DNA of 64,000 nucleotides from Fibrivirga algicola (GCF_011742925.1 NZ_WAEL01000004.1:558001-622000); one strand, 5' to 3'; shown: positions 27,314-36,528, numbered from the stretch's first letter. The notes: generated by a model not told the origin, from the letters alone. Numbers and translations are program-made.

Positions 27314-28342
27314 TTGGATACCATTACTATAAAAGACATTGCCCGTGCGTTGAATTTATCAACGTCGACGGTTTCGCGAGCCTTACGGGATAGTTATGAG
27401 ATTAATCCTGAAACGAAGCGGCTGGTAATCGAATATGCCGAACGTCTCAACTACCGCCCTAACCCAATTGCGCTCAGTTTAAAAGAGAACCGCAGCCGGG
27501 TAATTGGTGTCATTGTACCGCAGATTGCCAACAACTTCTTTTCTCAGACCATCAATGGCATTGAGGCAGTAGCCTACAGTCGGGGCTATCATGTCATCAT
27601 CTTTCAAAGCCACGAGTCGTTCGAGCGTGAAATTGTGACGGTGCAACAGGCGGTAGCGCGCAAAGCCGACGGCTTGCTTATCTCCCTGTCGAGCAGTACG
27701 TCCGATGTGGGCCACCTGCGGGAGTTGCAGGAAAAGAAACTACCAATTGTGCTTTTTGACCGGGTATCGAAAGAGTTGGACTCTCCCAGTGTGACGGCCG
27801 ATAATTTTGGGGGGGCTTTCGCCGCTACCGAGCACCTGATTCAGACAGGTCGGCGGCGCATTGCACACCTCACCATTCCATCCTACATCTCCATCACGCA
27901 GGAACGGCTGGCAGGGTACCGGGCGGCGCTCGAGAAGTACAACATACCGTTTGATGAAGCGCTGGTCAGGTACGCTGGTTTTGGGCAGGATGAAGTAGGC
28001 CCCATCGTCGATGACCTGCTGGCTCAATCACCCGACGCGTTTTTTGCGGCTAGTGACCGGCTGGCGCTGGGCTGTCTGGACGCCCTGCGTAAGCGGCAAA
28101 TTGCCATTCCGGAGACCGTATCGCTGATCGGTTTTACCAATATAACGGTGGCTAATCTTCTCTCGCCATCGATGAGTACGGTCGAGCAGCCCGCCCTTGA
28201 AATTGGTCAGCTCGCTGCTGAACAGTTGTTTAATATGATCGAAGGCAAGCAGAAAATTCCTCAACCCGGCATCATCCGCATTCCTACCCGCATGGTTATT
28301 CGTGAATCGTCGCAACGAACTTCGGTTGAGGTAGCTGGCTAA
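27314..28342 (+). CDS. LacI-family transcriptional regulator of pectin use
   Basis: A 342-residue repressor. The N-terminal helix-turn-helix is ITIKDIARALNLSTSTVSRAL with the hinge YRPNPIALSLKENRSRVIGV. The periplasmic-binding-like effector domain follows (VPQIANNFFSQTINGIEAVA; VTADNFGGAFAATEHLIQTG). The start is a TTG at 27314, since no ATG or GTG lies upstream in frame that would complete the domain. It is embedded in the pectin locus and reads away from uxaB. Three matching palindromes in the locus are its probable operators, including one in its own upstream gap. The effector is probably a uronate or a breakdown product, by inference. Confidence 0.93.
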   Translation: MDTITIKDIARALNLSTSTVSRALRDSYEINPETKRLVIEYAERLNYRPNPIALSLKENRSRVIGVIVPQIANNFFSQTINGIEAVAYSRGYHVIIFQSHESFEREIVTVQQAVARKADGLLISLSSSTSDVGHLRELQEKKLPIVLFDRVSKELDSPSVTADNFGGAFAATEHLIQTGRRRIAHLTIPSYISITQERLAGYRAALEKYNIPFDEALVRYAGFGQDEVGPIVDDLLAQSPDAFFAASDRLALGCLDALRKRQIAIPETVSLIGFTNITVANLLSPSMSTVEQPALEIGQLAAEQLFNMIEGKQKIPQPGIIRIPTRMVIRESSQRTSVEVAG

Positions 28343-28344
28343 AT

Positions 28345-28373
28345 GGGTACACCGGGCAATGCCCGGTGTACCC
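28345..28373. terminator. Convergent terminator palindrome
   Basis: GGGTACACCGGGCA (28345-28358) and TGCCCGGTGTACCC (28360-28373) form a 14-bp perfect stem with a one-base centre. It sits between the stops of the regulator and GH28 genes and serves either strand, though without a T run. Confidence 0.65.
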
Positions 28374-28378
28374 ACTGA

Positions 28379-30010
28379 TTACTTCATGGTCAGGGCGTTA
28401 CCAGGTGCACCGGCACTGGTCTCTACTACTTTTTTAGCGCGTGACCTATCCGTATTTTGTAGCTTGATCTCTTTTGAGCGATCGCCTGAAATGTACATCA
28501 GCAGGTCGGTGCCGTCATTGTACCGAATGTTGTCGAACGTCAGATTTCGGCTGTTCTGAATCTGCATCACCGTTTTAGCAGGGGTTATCATCGCTACGTT
28601 TTTCAGATGAATTCGCTCGGCTTCGATGCATACAAGCCCCTTCCGGCTCTGCAATACGGCGTTTTCGATCAGGATATCCTTCACCGACATTTCGGGAAGC
28701 CCCCGCACCATAATGCCCGTTTCGGCCCCTTTGCAGGTCACATTCCGGATCTCGAATTTCTGAAACTGGGGGGTTCCCTCCGACAGTGGCTGTGCCGGGA
28801 TAGCGGGCAGCTCGTTCGATTCACCATGCTGGGGCACCGGATCTTTGGCGGCGTAATACATATCGAACAGAATGGCCTCCCCGGCAATATCAGTCATGTC
28901 GATGCCATCGATAAACACGTTCTCAACCACGCCCCCCCGGCCGCGTGCCGTTTTGAAACGCAGGCCAACATCGGTGCCCATAAAAGTGCAGTTTGAGACA
29001 AAGAGGTTTTTTACCCCGCCCGACATTTCGCTGCCAATCACAAACCCGCCGTGGGCGTGGTACACCTTGCAATTCCGGACGATGATATTCTCCGTAGGCA
29101 CACCGCGCTTACGTCCCTGTTCATCCCGCCCCGACTTGACACAAATGCCATCATCACCAACATCGAACAGGCAGTTTTCGACCAGCCCGTTTTTGCACGA
29201 TTCAAGATCAAGCCCGTCCCCGTTCTGGGCGTACCAGGGGTTCTTAACCGTTACATTCCGCAATGTAATATCCTGGCAAAGCAGCGGGTGCAGGCACCAG
29301 GCCGGCGAGTTCTGGAACGTTACGCCTTCGAGCAGAATCCGCTTACAGCGCGTGAGGCTAAACATATTTGGCCGCAGAAAATCTTTGACCGCTTCATAAT
29401 ACGCTTTATCCTGGCCGCCTTTGATGGTCATTGAAGCGCCTTTCAGCGACTGGGCAGTCGGGTACCAAGTATCCTGTTTGTCGTTGAGCACCCCGCCCGA
29501 CGCAACCAGTTTCTTCCACTGGTCGGCGGTTAGTTTGCTTTTCTTCACCATCCGCCAGGCATCACCAGCTCCATCCAGAATACCTTCGCCCGTGATGGCG
29601 ATATTTTCCAGGTCAACACCGGAAATGGGGGCTTGATTCCGGATAGCCTCCTCTCCTTCCCAGGTTGTCGATACCAGCGGGTAGGCTTCGCGTTGACTGC
29701 TGAACTGCACCAACGCGCCTTTTGCCAGGTGCAGGTTCACATTATTTTTCAGGGTGATAGGGCCAGTTAACCACAGGCCGCGTGGTACCAGCACCACGCC
29801 CCCGCCTGCTTTGTTGCATTGCTCAATGGCTTTTGTGATAGCCGCCGTATTGAGCGTGAGCCCATCGGCCACGGCACCAAAGCGACTGATGGAGATCGTA
29901 TCTTTCCGGAATTTGGGAGCGGCGACCTTTGGCAGTGCAGGCACCGCTTCGGGGGCCATCCGGAACGCAGTTGCGATGACCAATAAGGTAAATCCTACGC
30001 GTTTTTTCAT
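28379..30010 (-). CDS. GH28 polygalacturonase
   Basis: Hydrolyses homogalacturonan. The start ATG at 30010 gives a signal peptide (MKKRVGFTLLVIATAF); the frame is open to 30055. The beta-helix protein (543 residues) shows GH28 signatures: NGDGLDLESCKNGLVENCLF with the first Asp of the N-x-D pattern, VGDDGICVKSG with the Asp pair, the His-containing YHAHGGFVIGSEMSGG, and LRFKTARGRGGVVENV with the R-x-K. It reads alone, convergent with the regulator, and has its own operator copy upstream. It completes the depolymerising set with PL10. Confidence 0.93.
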   Translation of the reverse strand: MKKRVGFTLLVIATAFRMAPEAVPALPKVAAPKFRKDTISISRFGAVADGLTLNTAAITKAIEQCNKAGGGVVLVPRGLWLTGPITLKNNVNLHLAKGALVQFSSQREAYPLVSTTWEGEEAIRNQAPISGVDLENIAITGEGILDGAGDAWRMVKKSKLTADQWKKLVASGGVLNDKQDTWYPTAQSLKGASMTIKGGQDKAYYEAVKDFLRPNMFSLTRCKRILLEGVTFQNSPAWCLHPLLCQDITLRNVTVKNPWYAQNGDGLDLESCKNGLVENCLFDVGDDGICVKSGRDEQGRKRGVPTENIIVRNCKVYHAHGGFVIGSEMSGGVKNLFVSNCTFMGTDVGLRFKTARGRGGVVENVFIDGIDMTDIAGEAILFDMYYAAKDPVPQHGESNELPAIPAQPLSEGTPQFQKFEIRNVTCKGAETGIMVRGLPEMSVKDILIENAVLQSRKGLVCIEAERIHLKNVAMITPAKTVMQIQNSRNLTFDNIRYNDGTDLLMYISGDRSKEIKLQNTDRSRAKKVVETSAGAPGNALTMK

Positions 30011-30141
30011 TATATCGTTGGCAACTAAGGGGATGTCATTTGGGTATTCATTCATACGCTGGGTACCCTATTCAGGTATACTGAACGATAAATAGACCGG
30101 TAGATCATCACTTATTCAAGAAGCGGTTGCCTTTTTTTTAC

Positions 30142-30165
30142 GCAATCGTTCCCGGCAACGATGCC
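30142..30165. promoter_or_regulatory. LacI-type operator site 3 (GH28)
   Basis: The core CGTTCCCGGCAACG (30147-30160) is the inverse complement of the susC core CGTTGCCGGGAACG. It is preceded, like the susC site, by a T tract and ACGCAATCGTT. It lies about 140 bases before the GH28 start. Confidence 0.75.
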
Positions 30166-30178
30166 ATACAACGCCGCG

Positions 30179-30775
30179 TTATGCCAGCTCGGCTATCGTT
30201 TGCCGAATATGGTCGGCAAGTTGGGGCCAAAATCGAAGAAAGTGCAGATTAATGGCGTCGTAATGCAGCACCAAATCCTGTACGGCCGTATCCAACCCCG
30301 ACGAAAATTGGGTACGGCGCGACAGGCCCGACAATGCCCGGTCTATACCCGCCGTGGTCTGGTAGTTGCGCAGCCAGTCCTGTTCCATCATGTAATGAGC
30401 CATCCGGGCGGCACGGGGCGGTAACCGGTCGGCCTGAACCCGCAACTGGTGGTAGACGTACCCAACGAACTCATGCAGGTTGTCGCCGGTAATTTCAGTG
30501 AACTGCGTAGCCAGGAAATGATCAAAAAACACATCGACGGCTACCCCGGCGTATTTATGGCAACGCGGATATAGCAAGGTCCGCACCGCCTGAACTTCAG
30601 CGTGCGAATCGGTGAACGCATCGATGGCCCGGTGAATACGAATGCCGTCGATTTCGACGGGCAGCAGACCATGCCGCTCAGCCGCAGGGTCACCCTTAAT
30701 GAAATCGCCCATGAAATTCCCGATCAGGTAGCCCTCATTCCGATCCGACAGCCAGGCATGTGCGAGTAAATTCAT
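30179..30775 (-). CDS. AcpH-like acyl carrier protein phosphodiesterase
   Basis: A 198-residue protein of the AcpH (DUF479) family. The E. coli member removes the phosphopantetheine arm from acyl carrier protein. Family marks: MNLLAHAWLSDRNEGYLIGN at the start, NFMGDFIKGD, GIRIHRAIDAFTDSHAEVQ and VAVDVFFDHFLATQFTEI, which supply the HD-like metal-binding His and Asp residues. The start overlaps the stop of the dCMP deaminase gene by four bases. Confidence 0.87.
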   Translation of the reverse strand: MNLLAHAWLSDRNEGYLIGNFMGDFIKGDPAAERHGLLPVEIDGIRIHRAIDAFTDSHAEVQAVRTLLYPRCHKYAGVAVDVFFDHFLATQFTEITGDNLHEFVGYVYHQLRVQADRLPPRAARMAHYMMEQDWLRNYQTTAGIDRALSGLSRRTQFSSGLDTAVQDLVLHYDAINLHFLRFWPQLADHIRQTIAELA

Positions 30776-31281
30776 ACCGTGCGCGCGCTGGCCAGCGGCG
30801 CCTGGTCCTCCTGCAACATAAAGCCCGACGTAGGTACGTACCGCTCTACCTCGACGCCAAATTTGGTCAGGAAGTCAACGCCCTCATCAGAGCCAATGCC
30901 TTTGTATTCGGCGTAGGAGTGCAGGTAAAGCACCCGGCTGATTTTCATGCTATAGATGATTCGTGCGCAGGCGATGCAAGGCGATAGGGTAACATAGATG
31001 GTAGCCCCTTCGATGGCCGATCCGTTTTTAGCCGCGTATAGAATGGCATTTTGCTCGGCATGTAGCGCCAAGGAGCACGAACCTTTCGAATCGCGGGGGC
31101 AACCTACATCAGGAAATTCCTCGTCGCAGTTGTGTGTGCCAGCGGGTGGCCCATTATAGCCAATCGAGATGATGCGCGTGTCTTTGGTCAGTACGGCCCC
31201 AACCTGCGCTTTAATGCAGTGTGAACGCTTGGCCAGGTTCACGGCCAATTCCATGAAAATGTCGTCGAAACGGGGCTTCAT
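30772..31281 (-). CDS. dCMP deaminase family protein
   Basis: A 169-residue zinc deaminase that converts dCMP to dUMP for thymidylate synthesis. Zinc motif: HAEQNAILYA (His and catalytic Glu) and SPCIACARIIYS (two Cys). Substrate pattern: VGAVLTKDTRIISIGYNGPP and GTHNCDEEFPDVGCPRDSKG. Length and pattern fit the ComEB/dCMP deaminase family. Coupled by a four-base overlap to the AcpH-like gene. Confidence 0.92.
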   Translation of the reverse strand: MKPRFDDIFMELAVNLAKRSHCIKAQVGAVLTKDTRIISIGYNGPPAGTHNCDEEFPDVGCPRDSKGSCSLALHAEQNAILYAAKNGSAIEGATIYVTLSPCIACARIIYSMKISRVLYLHSYAEYKGIGSDEGVDFLTKFGVEVERYVPTSGFMLQEDQAPLASARTV

Positions 31282-31303
31282 CAGTCGGTGGGTACGTGGG
31301 TGA

Positions 31304-31942
31304 CTAATCGGGCAGGATACGTACCTGAATATCCTTGAAATAGACTTTGCTTTTGGGGTCGTGACCCTGAATGGCGATCGTTCCTGCGCTCAGCTTTTGT
31401 GCGCTTGTTCCCTGAGTGATGCTTTCGGGCTCCGTGTACGAGTTGATCACCTTATCGTTGATCATCACTGTTACCTGGTTGCCTTTCACAATGATGTGCT
31501 CGGTATACCATTCATCGTCTTTCACAAACGTCTCTTTCACGTCCTGCTTGCCATACACACTACCCGTTTTGCGCCAGTCGGTATGCGTCTGGTTCACTTG
31601 GATCTCGTAGCCTTTGGCGGGCCAGCCCGTTTCCTGATAAGCCGTGTGAATAAACATACCTGAGTTAGCCCCCGGCATAGTCTTCACCTTCGCCTTCCAC
31701 TCGAAATTTTTGAAGTTGTGGTCGTTCACGGCCCCTTCGTAGAAGAGATGTGCCCGGGGACCAAATACCATAATAGCACCGTCTTCCACACTGAACGTAC
31801 CCGGATTTTCGGCCGCTTTCCAGCCAGTCAGCGTTTTACCATCGAAGAGGTTTACCCAATCGTTCGCTGATTTCTTTTGTGCAAACGCAGTAGTCCCAAG
31901 CGTCAATAGCAGGGCGACAGTAAGGGTGAGGTAGTTTTTCAT
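31304..31942 (-). CDS. DUF1080 secreted protein (3-keto-disaccharide hydrolase family)
   Basis: A 212-residue secreted protein with signal peptide MKNYLTLTVALLLTLGTTAFA. It is a single DUF1080 domain, a concanavalin-like beta-sandwich that in studied members hydrolyses 3-keto-glycosides. Family marks are NDWVNLFDGKTLTGWKAAEN, NFEWKAKVKTMPGANSGMFI, GYEIQVNQTHTDWRKTGSVY and GTIAIQGHDPKSKVYFKDI. It may form a unit with dCMP deaminase only by position (22-base gap); no functional link is obvious. Confidence 0.9.
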   Translation of the reverse strand: MKNYLTLTVALLLTLGTTAFAQKKSANDWVNLFDGKTLTGWKAAENPGTFSVEDGAIMVFGPRAHLFYEGAVNDHNFKNFEWKAKVKTMPGANSGMFIHTAYQETGWPAKGYEIQVNQTHTDWRKTGSVYGKQDVKETFVKDDEWYTEHIIVKGNQVTVMINDKVINSYTEPESITQGTSAQKLSAGTIAIQGHDPKSKVYFKDIQVRILPD

Positions 31943-32167
31943 GAGTTGGGTATTGACTTACACGTACCGTTAAATGAATGACTAATCTACACGTTTGACC
32001 GCGAATACAAGCCGGAACGTGTATTGTTTTATGCGTAGTAAAGATAGTAGTTCCGCTAGCTAATCAGTAGCGCTACTGGCAAACAGCCAATTCAGAGCGC
32101 AATAAGTAAACCAGCGGTATGGTTATTGCTACTTAAAACAAAGTTAGTTACCAACATATGTTTACTG

Positions 32168-33703
32168 ATGCCAAAGTTTATAGTAGCGTTCCTCTTTCTC
32201 CTTTCAGGATTCGATTCCTTCTGTCAATCAGTTGTTTACGTTACGCCAACTGGAGCAGGTAACGCCTCAGGTACATCGTGGACAAATGCGCTGCCAGGTA
32301 CGTTGCTGGCCAATAGCGTTGCCACGGCTGCCTCAGGAACGCAGTTCTGGGTGGCCTCCGGTACGTATTACCCAACTACAACAGGAGATCGAACGGCATC
32401 CTTCAGTCTAGCGTCGGGCGTGTCGATATATGGTGGTTTCGCTGGAGGGGAAACGTCACAAAGCCAACGACCAGAAACTGTGGTCTATGAAACGATACTA
32501 TCTGGAGATATAGGAATACTTGGCGATAGATCAGACAATAGCATGAATATTATTCAGATCTTAAATACCAGTCAGCCAATCATACTTAGTATGATTACGG
32601 TTCGGGATGGAAATAGGTCATCAACTGAGAGTCAAAGTGAAGGAGTGGGTATCAGAGTAAGAGCAACAGGAACACCAACCCAACTTTACCTTTACTCGTG
32701 TACGTTTATAAACAACAGAATTTTTCCCAGCTTAAATGGAGGTGGTGCTATATTATTCCGAGCTGATGCGGGAGCAACTTGTACGCTTGTCATTCAGGAT
32801 TGCCTATTTGAGGGCAATGAAGCTGGCAGCGGAGGCGCCTTGACATTATACACCGTTGGTGGCACTATTGATAGCCGCCTAACCCGCTCAACCTTCGTAA
32901 ACAATCGCGCTAATGAGGGTGGTGCCATTTCTGACCGATACTTAGAGGATAAGGCCCTCAATTCACTAATCATTACCAACTGCACATTCGATAGAAATAT
33001 AGCAGCCGGATCAGGTGGGGCCTTACTTATTGGGCGCGGCGTGTCTCAGCTTGATCGGTGCGTGTTTACGGCAAATTCAGTTGCGCACAATGTATATAGT
33101 AAAGGAGGTGGTGCAGTCGATTTTTCCAGCGCGCATCCAACTTTTACCAATTGCCTGTTTTCTACTAATAAAGCGGTAAACGGGGGAGCACTCTATGGTG
33201 TCTCTGAAGATGGCGCCACAAGAGCTACGCTTACGAACTGTACATTTGTTAACAATATAGCGATTACTGCCGGTGGCGCACTGACTACTAAATTCCAGTA
33301 TTACGACTCGAATCCACTGAGAGAGATTAGCGAAAATGTAGTTACTCTAAAGAACTGCATTGCCTGGGGCAATACAGCTCAGTCTGACAATTTTTCCTAT
33401 CGCCAGTCTGTTTCCTCCTACCAAACCGGCTTGTCGGCTTCCTACTCGAATTTGCAGGAAAAGACTCCGGGAGAAGGTAATCTGACTACAGATCCTGCCT
33501 TTGTGAATCCGGCCAGCGGAAATTTCCAATTGCAACCCACTAGCCCGGCTGTCAACAGTGGCGACCCGAACACGATGGGCTTACCCGCATTCGATCTGGC
33601 GGGTCAGGTACGTGTTCAACACGGCCGAGTTGATATGGGGGCCTACGAATTGGGTTGTTTGCCCGTTAACTGCCCACCCGTATCGGCGCAACGCATCAGG
33701 TAG
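32168..33703 (+). CDS. Secreted parallel beta-helix protein (choice-of-anchor Q type)
   Basis: Start at the ATG at 32168 gives a signal peptide (PKFIVAFLFLLSGFDSFC); the frame opens at 32126. The mature protein begins VVYVTPTGAGNASGTSWTNA and carries repeated strands with GSGGAL/GGGA turns (residues about 180-380), the mark of choice-of-anchor Q/right-handed beta-helix proteins. It closes with the usual DLAGQVRVQHGRVDMGAYEL block. Relatives often continue with Ig-like repeats and a type IX secretion sorting domain; here the protein stops 17 residues later. Surface binding or glycan contact is a guess. Confidence 0.82.
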   Translation: MPKFIVAFLFLLSGFDSFCQSVVYVTPTGAGNASGTSWTNALPGTLLANSVATAASGTQFWVASGTYYPTTTGDRTASFSLASGVSIYGGFAGGETSQSQRPETVVYETILSGDIGILGDRSDNSMNIIQILNTSQPIILSMITVRDGNRSSTESQSEGVGIRVRATGTPTQLYLYSCTFINNRIFPSLNGGGAILFRADAGATCTLVIQDCLFEGNEAGSGGALTLYTVGGTIDSRLTRSTFVNNRANEGGAISDRYLEDKALNSLIITNCTFDRNIAAGSGGALLIGRGVSQLDRCVFTANSVAHNVYSKGGGAVDFSSAHPTFTNCLFSTNKAVNGGALYGVSEDGATRATLTNCTFVNNIAITAGGALTTKFQYYDSNPLREISENVVTLKNCIAWGNTAQSDNFSYRQSVSSYQTGLSASYSNLQEKTPGEGNLTTDPAFVNPASGNFQLQPTSPAVNSGDPNTMGLPAFDLAGQVRVQHGRVDMGAYELGCLPVNCPPVSAQRIR

Positions 33704-33712
33704 CCCTAAAAC

Positions 33713-33750
33713 ACAACATGCCGCTGAATCGTGATTCAGCGGCATGTTGT
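33713..33750. terminator. Convergent terminator-like palindrome
   Basis: Arms at 33713-33730 and 33733-33750 pair perfectly over 18 bases with a two-base centre. It lies between the stops of the beta-helix and ABC1 kinase genes. No T run is present. Confidence 0.65.
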
Positions 33751-33766
33751 AACGTTAAATTAGTTT

Positions 33767-35095
33767 CTACACAGAAGCCAATGCTTTCGGTTTAAGCCAC
33801 TCGGGCTTGTTGGTGACCACTTCCGCTTTCAGTTCGTTGAGCATGGCGTATAGGCCGTAATACGTACGGTTCACGTACAGGCCATCCTGCGAGCCGCGTA
33901 CTACTTTCGATGAGCGAAGTTCTTCCATCTTCGAGAGCTTATCCGCGAAATCGTACACCTTGGTAAAGTATTCGTCGTTGCCGAAATCAAATCGATCGAC
34001 GGCAAAGGGCTCGCCCAACATATCGATCATTTGCATAAACAGGTCGGAGAAGAACTTCCGGTCACTCTTTGAATCCTGCGGTACCAAAAATTCGAGGTTT
34101 TCGAAAATCTGCTGCGTCAGGGCTTCGTCTTTCAGCGTATCGGGGTTGATGAGCTGGAAATAGTTGTCGTAGTAATAATCGGGAATCACCTTCACACAGC
34201 CGAAATCGATAACGCCCATTGTGCCGTCTGGCCGCATCAGGAAGTTACCTGGATGCGGATCGGCGTGCACCTGACGGAGGTTGTGGATCTGGTGATCGTA
34301 GAAATCCCACAATAGTTGACCAATCCGGTTACGTGCTTCTTGCGTCGGGTTCGTGGCCAGGAATTCCTTCAAATGTAACCCATCGAGCCAGTCCATCGTC
34401 AGCACGCGCTTACTCGACAGTTCAGGGTAGTATTTTGGAAACACCAGCCCTTCGATATGCGAACAAGCTTCCGAGATTTCGACTGACCGACGGAGTTCAA
34501 GATCGTAATCCGTCTCTTCGAGTAGCTTGCTCTCTACCTCCCCCATAAAGCGATCGATCTGCCGCTCATCAAGATTTAGCAGCCTCACGGCCAGCGGTTT
34601 GGCAATACGCAGATCGGACGTGACGCTGTCGGCTACACCGGGGTACTGCACCTTAACGGCCAGTTTTTTGCCCCATTTCCAGGCTGAATGCACCTGCCCG
34701 ATACTCGCAGCGTTGACAGAGTTGATGTCAAATTTGTCGTACAGTTCATTCGGTGATTTGCCGAAAAGCGTACGAAACGTTTTCACCACCAGCGGGCCCG
34801 ACAGCGGGGGCGCCGAGTATTGTGACATGGCAAATTTATCGCTATAAGCCGTTGGCAGGATACCCCGGTCCATGCTCAGCATCTGCGCCATTTTCAGGGC
34901 TGACCCTTTCAGTTCGCTCAGTGCATCGTATATATCGGCGGCGTTATCACTATGCAGTTCCTCCTTCGTCATCGACGGATCGACGAGCCGTTTGGTGTAG
35001 TGCTTAATGTAGTTGCCACCCACTTTCACGCCGGCTTTTACAAACTGGCTGGCACGGGCAACTTTGCTGGTCGGTACTGAATTTTGGGTCTTCAT
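33767..35095 (-). CDS. ABC1/AarF/UbiB-family atypical kinase
   Basis: A kinase-like protein linked in other bacteria to quinone and lipid metabolism. Start at 35095 (MKTQNSVPTSKVARASQFVK) is preferred over the open frame to 35143. Family marks: the KxGQ-like ELKGSALKMAQMLSMDRGIL with its invariant Lys, SIGQVHSAWKWGKKLAVKVQ (ATP-binding Lys), the long alpha insert with VLTMDWLDGLHLKEFL, and the catalytic VHADPHPGNFLMRPDGTMGV then DFG in GVIDFGCVKVI. It is 130 bases after a TetR-type regulator on the same strand, a pairing I regard as common in Cytophagales. Confidence 0.92.
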   Translation of the reverse strand: MKTQNSVPTSKVARASQFVKAGVKVGGNYIKHYTKRLVDPSMTKEELHSDNAADIYDALSELKGSALKMAQMLSMDRGILPTAYSDKFAMSQYSAPPLSGPLVVKTFRTLFGKSPNELYDKFDINSVNAASIGQVHSAWKWGKKLAVKVQYPGVADSVTSDLRIAKPLAVRLLNLDERQIDRFMGEVESKLLEETDYDLELRRSVEISEACSHIEGLVFPKYYPELSSKRVLTMDWLDGLHLKEFLATNPTQEARNRIGQLLWDFYDHQIHNLRQVHADPHPGNFLMRPDGTMGVIDFGCVKVIPDYYYDNYFQLINPDTLKDEALTQQIFENLEFLVPQDSKSDRKFFSDLFMQMIDMLGEPFAVDRFDFGNDEYFTKVYDFADKLSKMEELRSSKVVRGSQDGLYVNRTYYGLYAMLNELKAEVVTNKPEWLKPKALASV

Positions 35096-35225
35096 AAGGC
35101 CAAAAGGGCTTTTAATGGTACGCAGATCGTACAGAACTGACACAGAATTTGAGTATCAGTGAAACTCGTTTAGTTGACAAACGCCACTTAACTCTTTTCA
35201 ATCCACATTATCTGCGTACTAGATA

Positions 35226-35915
35226 CTATCTATTTTGGTAGGCGAACTTGGCAAAGTCGAACAGCGTATCGAGCGGTGAACGGCCGATGAGGTCGAAAGC
35301 TGTATTGACTGATTTCTCAATGGCCATATCTGTTTTTTCGAAACTCTTACTAACGTCACGTACCCAGAAGTCGAGGATAAACAGTGTCTGAGTCCAGAGC
35401 GCATTCGGGTATCGATCGGTCAGAAACGGGCGGGGTTCCACCTCGCGGCTTTCTCGGCCTTCGGCCAGCAGATCGCGGGCAAAATCGTAGAACGCTTCCT
35501 TGAACGGCATCAGCACCTGCGAATTTTTATTTTTGCTGCGGGCCATCAGGCCAGCCTTGCCAATCGACGATGACATAGCCATGTCGTCGGCGGTGCCCCG
35601 CAACCGGCCATAGCTATACACGGCGAAACTGCGTTGTGCTTTCAGCATCTCAATCCAAGTGTAGTAGAAGGCCAGTACCTTCTCCCGGACCGAGTAGGTC
35701 TGATAGGTAGCGTCTGCTTCAACTGCCCGTTTGGCGTCTAAGAAGAACGTGTGCCACACATCGGCCTCAATGGCATCGAAGGAGGCGTAATAATCATAGA
35801 ATTCAGCTTCGGCGAGTTTTAGCTTCTTGGCGAACTGGAAGACGGAGGTGGGTTGTTTGCCGTTCTCAAGGACATACTCGGTGTATGCCTTACGGATTTT
35901 TTCTAGCGTTTCCAT
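35226..35915 (-). CDS. TetR-family regulator
   Basis: A 229-residue regulator. The N-terminal helix-turn-helix (about 1-50) reads METLEKIRKAYTEYVLENGK and FQFAKKLKLAEAEFYDYYAS. The rest is a helical ligand or dimer domain (LAFYYTWIEMLKAQRSFAVY, DLLAEGRESREVEPRPFLTD). Located just upstream of the ABC1 kinase gene on the same strand, it probably controls that gene. The ligand is unknown. Confidence 0.85.
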   Translation of the reverse strand: METLEKIRKAYTEYVLENGKQPTSVFQFAKKLKLAEAEFYDYYASFDAIEADVWHTFFLDAKRAVEADATYQTYSVREKVLAFYYTWIEMLKAQRSFAVYSYGRLRGTADDMAMSSSIGKAGLMARSKNKNSQVLMPFKEAFYDFARDLLAEGRESREVEPRPFLTDRYPNALWTQTLFILDFWVRDVSKSFEKTDMAIEKSVNTAFDLIGRSPLDTLFDFAKFAYQNR

Positions 35916-35988
35916 ATACTTAGGAAACGGCTTGTATGAGGTAAAAGTTTAGCGTTCAGAGGCAAACGTTAAACAATAAATCGAACCA

Positions 35989-36528
35989 ATGAATCAACCG
36001 GAAATCTGGCTCAGAGGGCCCTTACCAAACGTACCTGCGCTGCTCCAGCCCGCTGCTCACGCCCTGGAGCAAGCCTTACTTGATGCCAGAACGGCACTGA
36101 GTAATTTTCCAGACGCGCTGCTGTGGGAGCGACCCGCGGGGCTGGCATCAGTTGGGTTTCACCTACAGCATATTGCCGGTGTTCAGGACCGCATGCTGAC
36201 CTACGCCCGGCACGAAGCGCTGTCTGAAACGCAGTTTACGTACCTACGTCAGGAAGGTAAACCAACCAACGAGATGCCAACAGTAGCCGATCTACTCACC
36301 CGGCTTCATACACAAACTGAGCGTACCGTAGCGCACCTGCGTACGGTTGATCCAGGTGCGTTGCCAGACTACCGGCCCGTGGGGCGGGAGGGCTTGCCAT
36401 CTACAGTAGGCGGGCTGCTATTTCATGCGGCTGAGCACTCGATGCGCCATGTGGGTCAGTTGCTGGTTACGGCCAAGCTACTCGTCGGGCTTCAAGATAG
36501 AACGGTGCTACAGCAAGCACCCCAGTGA
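35989..36528 (+). CDS. DinB-family protein
   Basis: A 179-residue four-helix-bundle DinB/YfiT-type protein. The three metal-ligand histidines are visible: GLASVGFHLQHIAGVQDRML (first two) and GGLLFHAAEHSMRHVGQLLV (later pair). The family includes thiol-dependent transferases. Its substrate is unknown. It starts 74 bases from the divergently read TetR gene. Confidence 0.85.
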   Translation: MNQPEIWLRGPLPNVPALLQPAAHALEQALLDARTALSNFPDALLWERPAGLASVGFHLQHIAGVQDRMLTYARHEALSETQFTYLRQEGKPTNEMPTVADLLTRLHTQTERTVAHLRTVDPGALPDYRPVGREGLPSTVGGLLFHAAEHSMRHVGQLLVTAKLLVGLQDRTVLQQAPQ

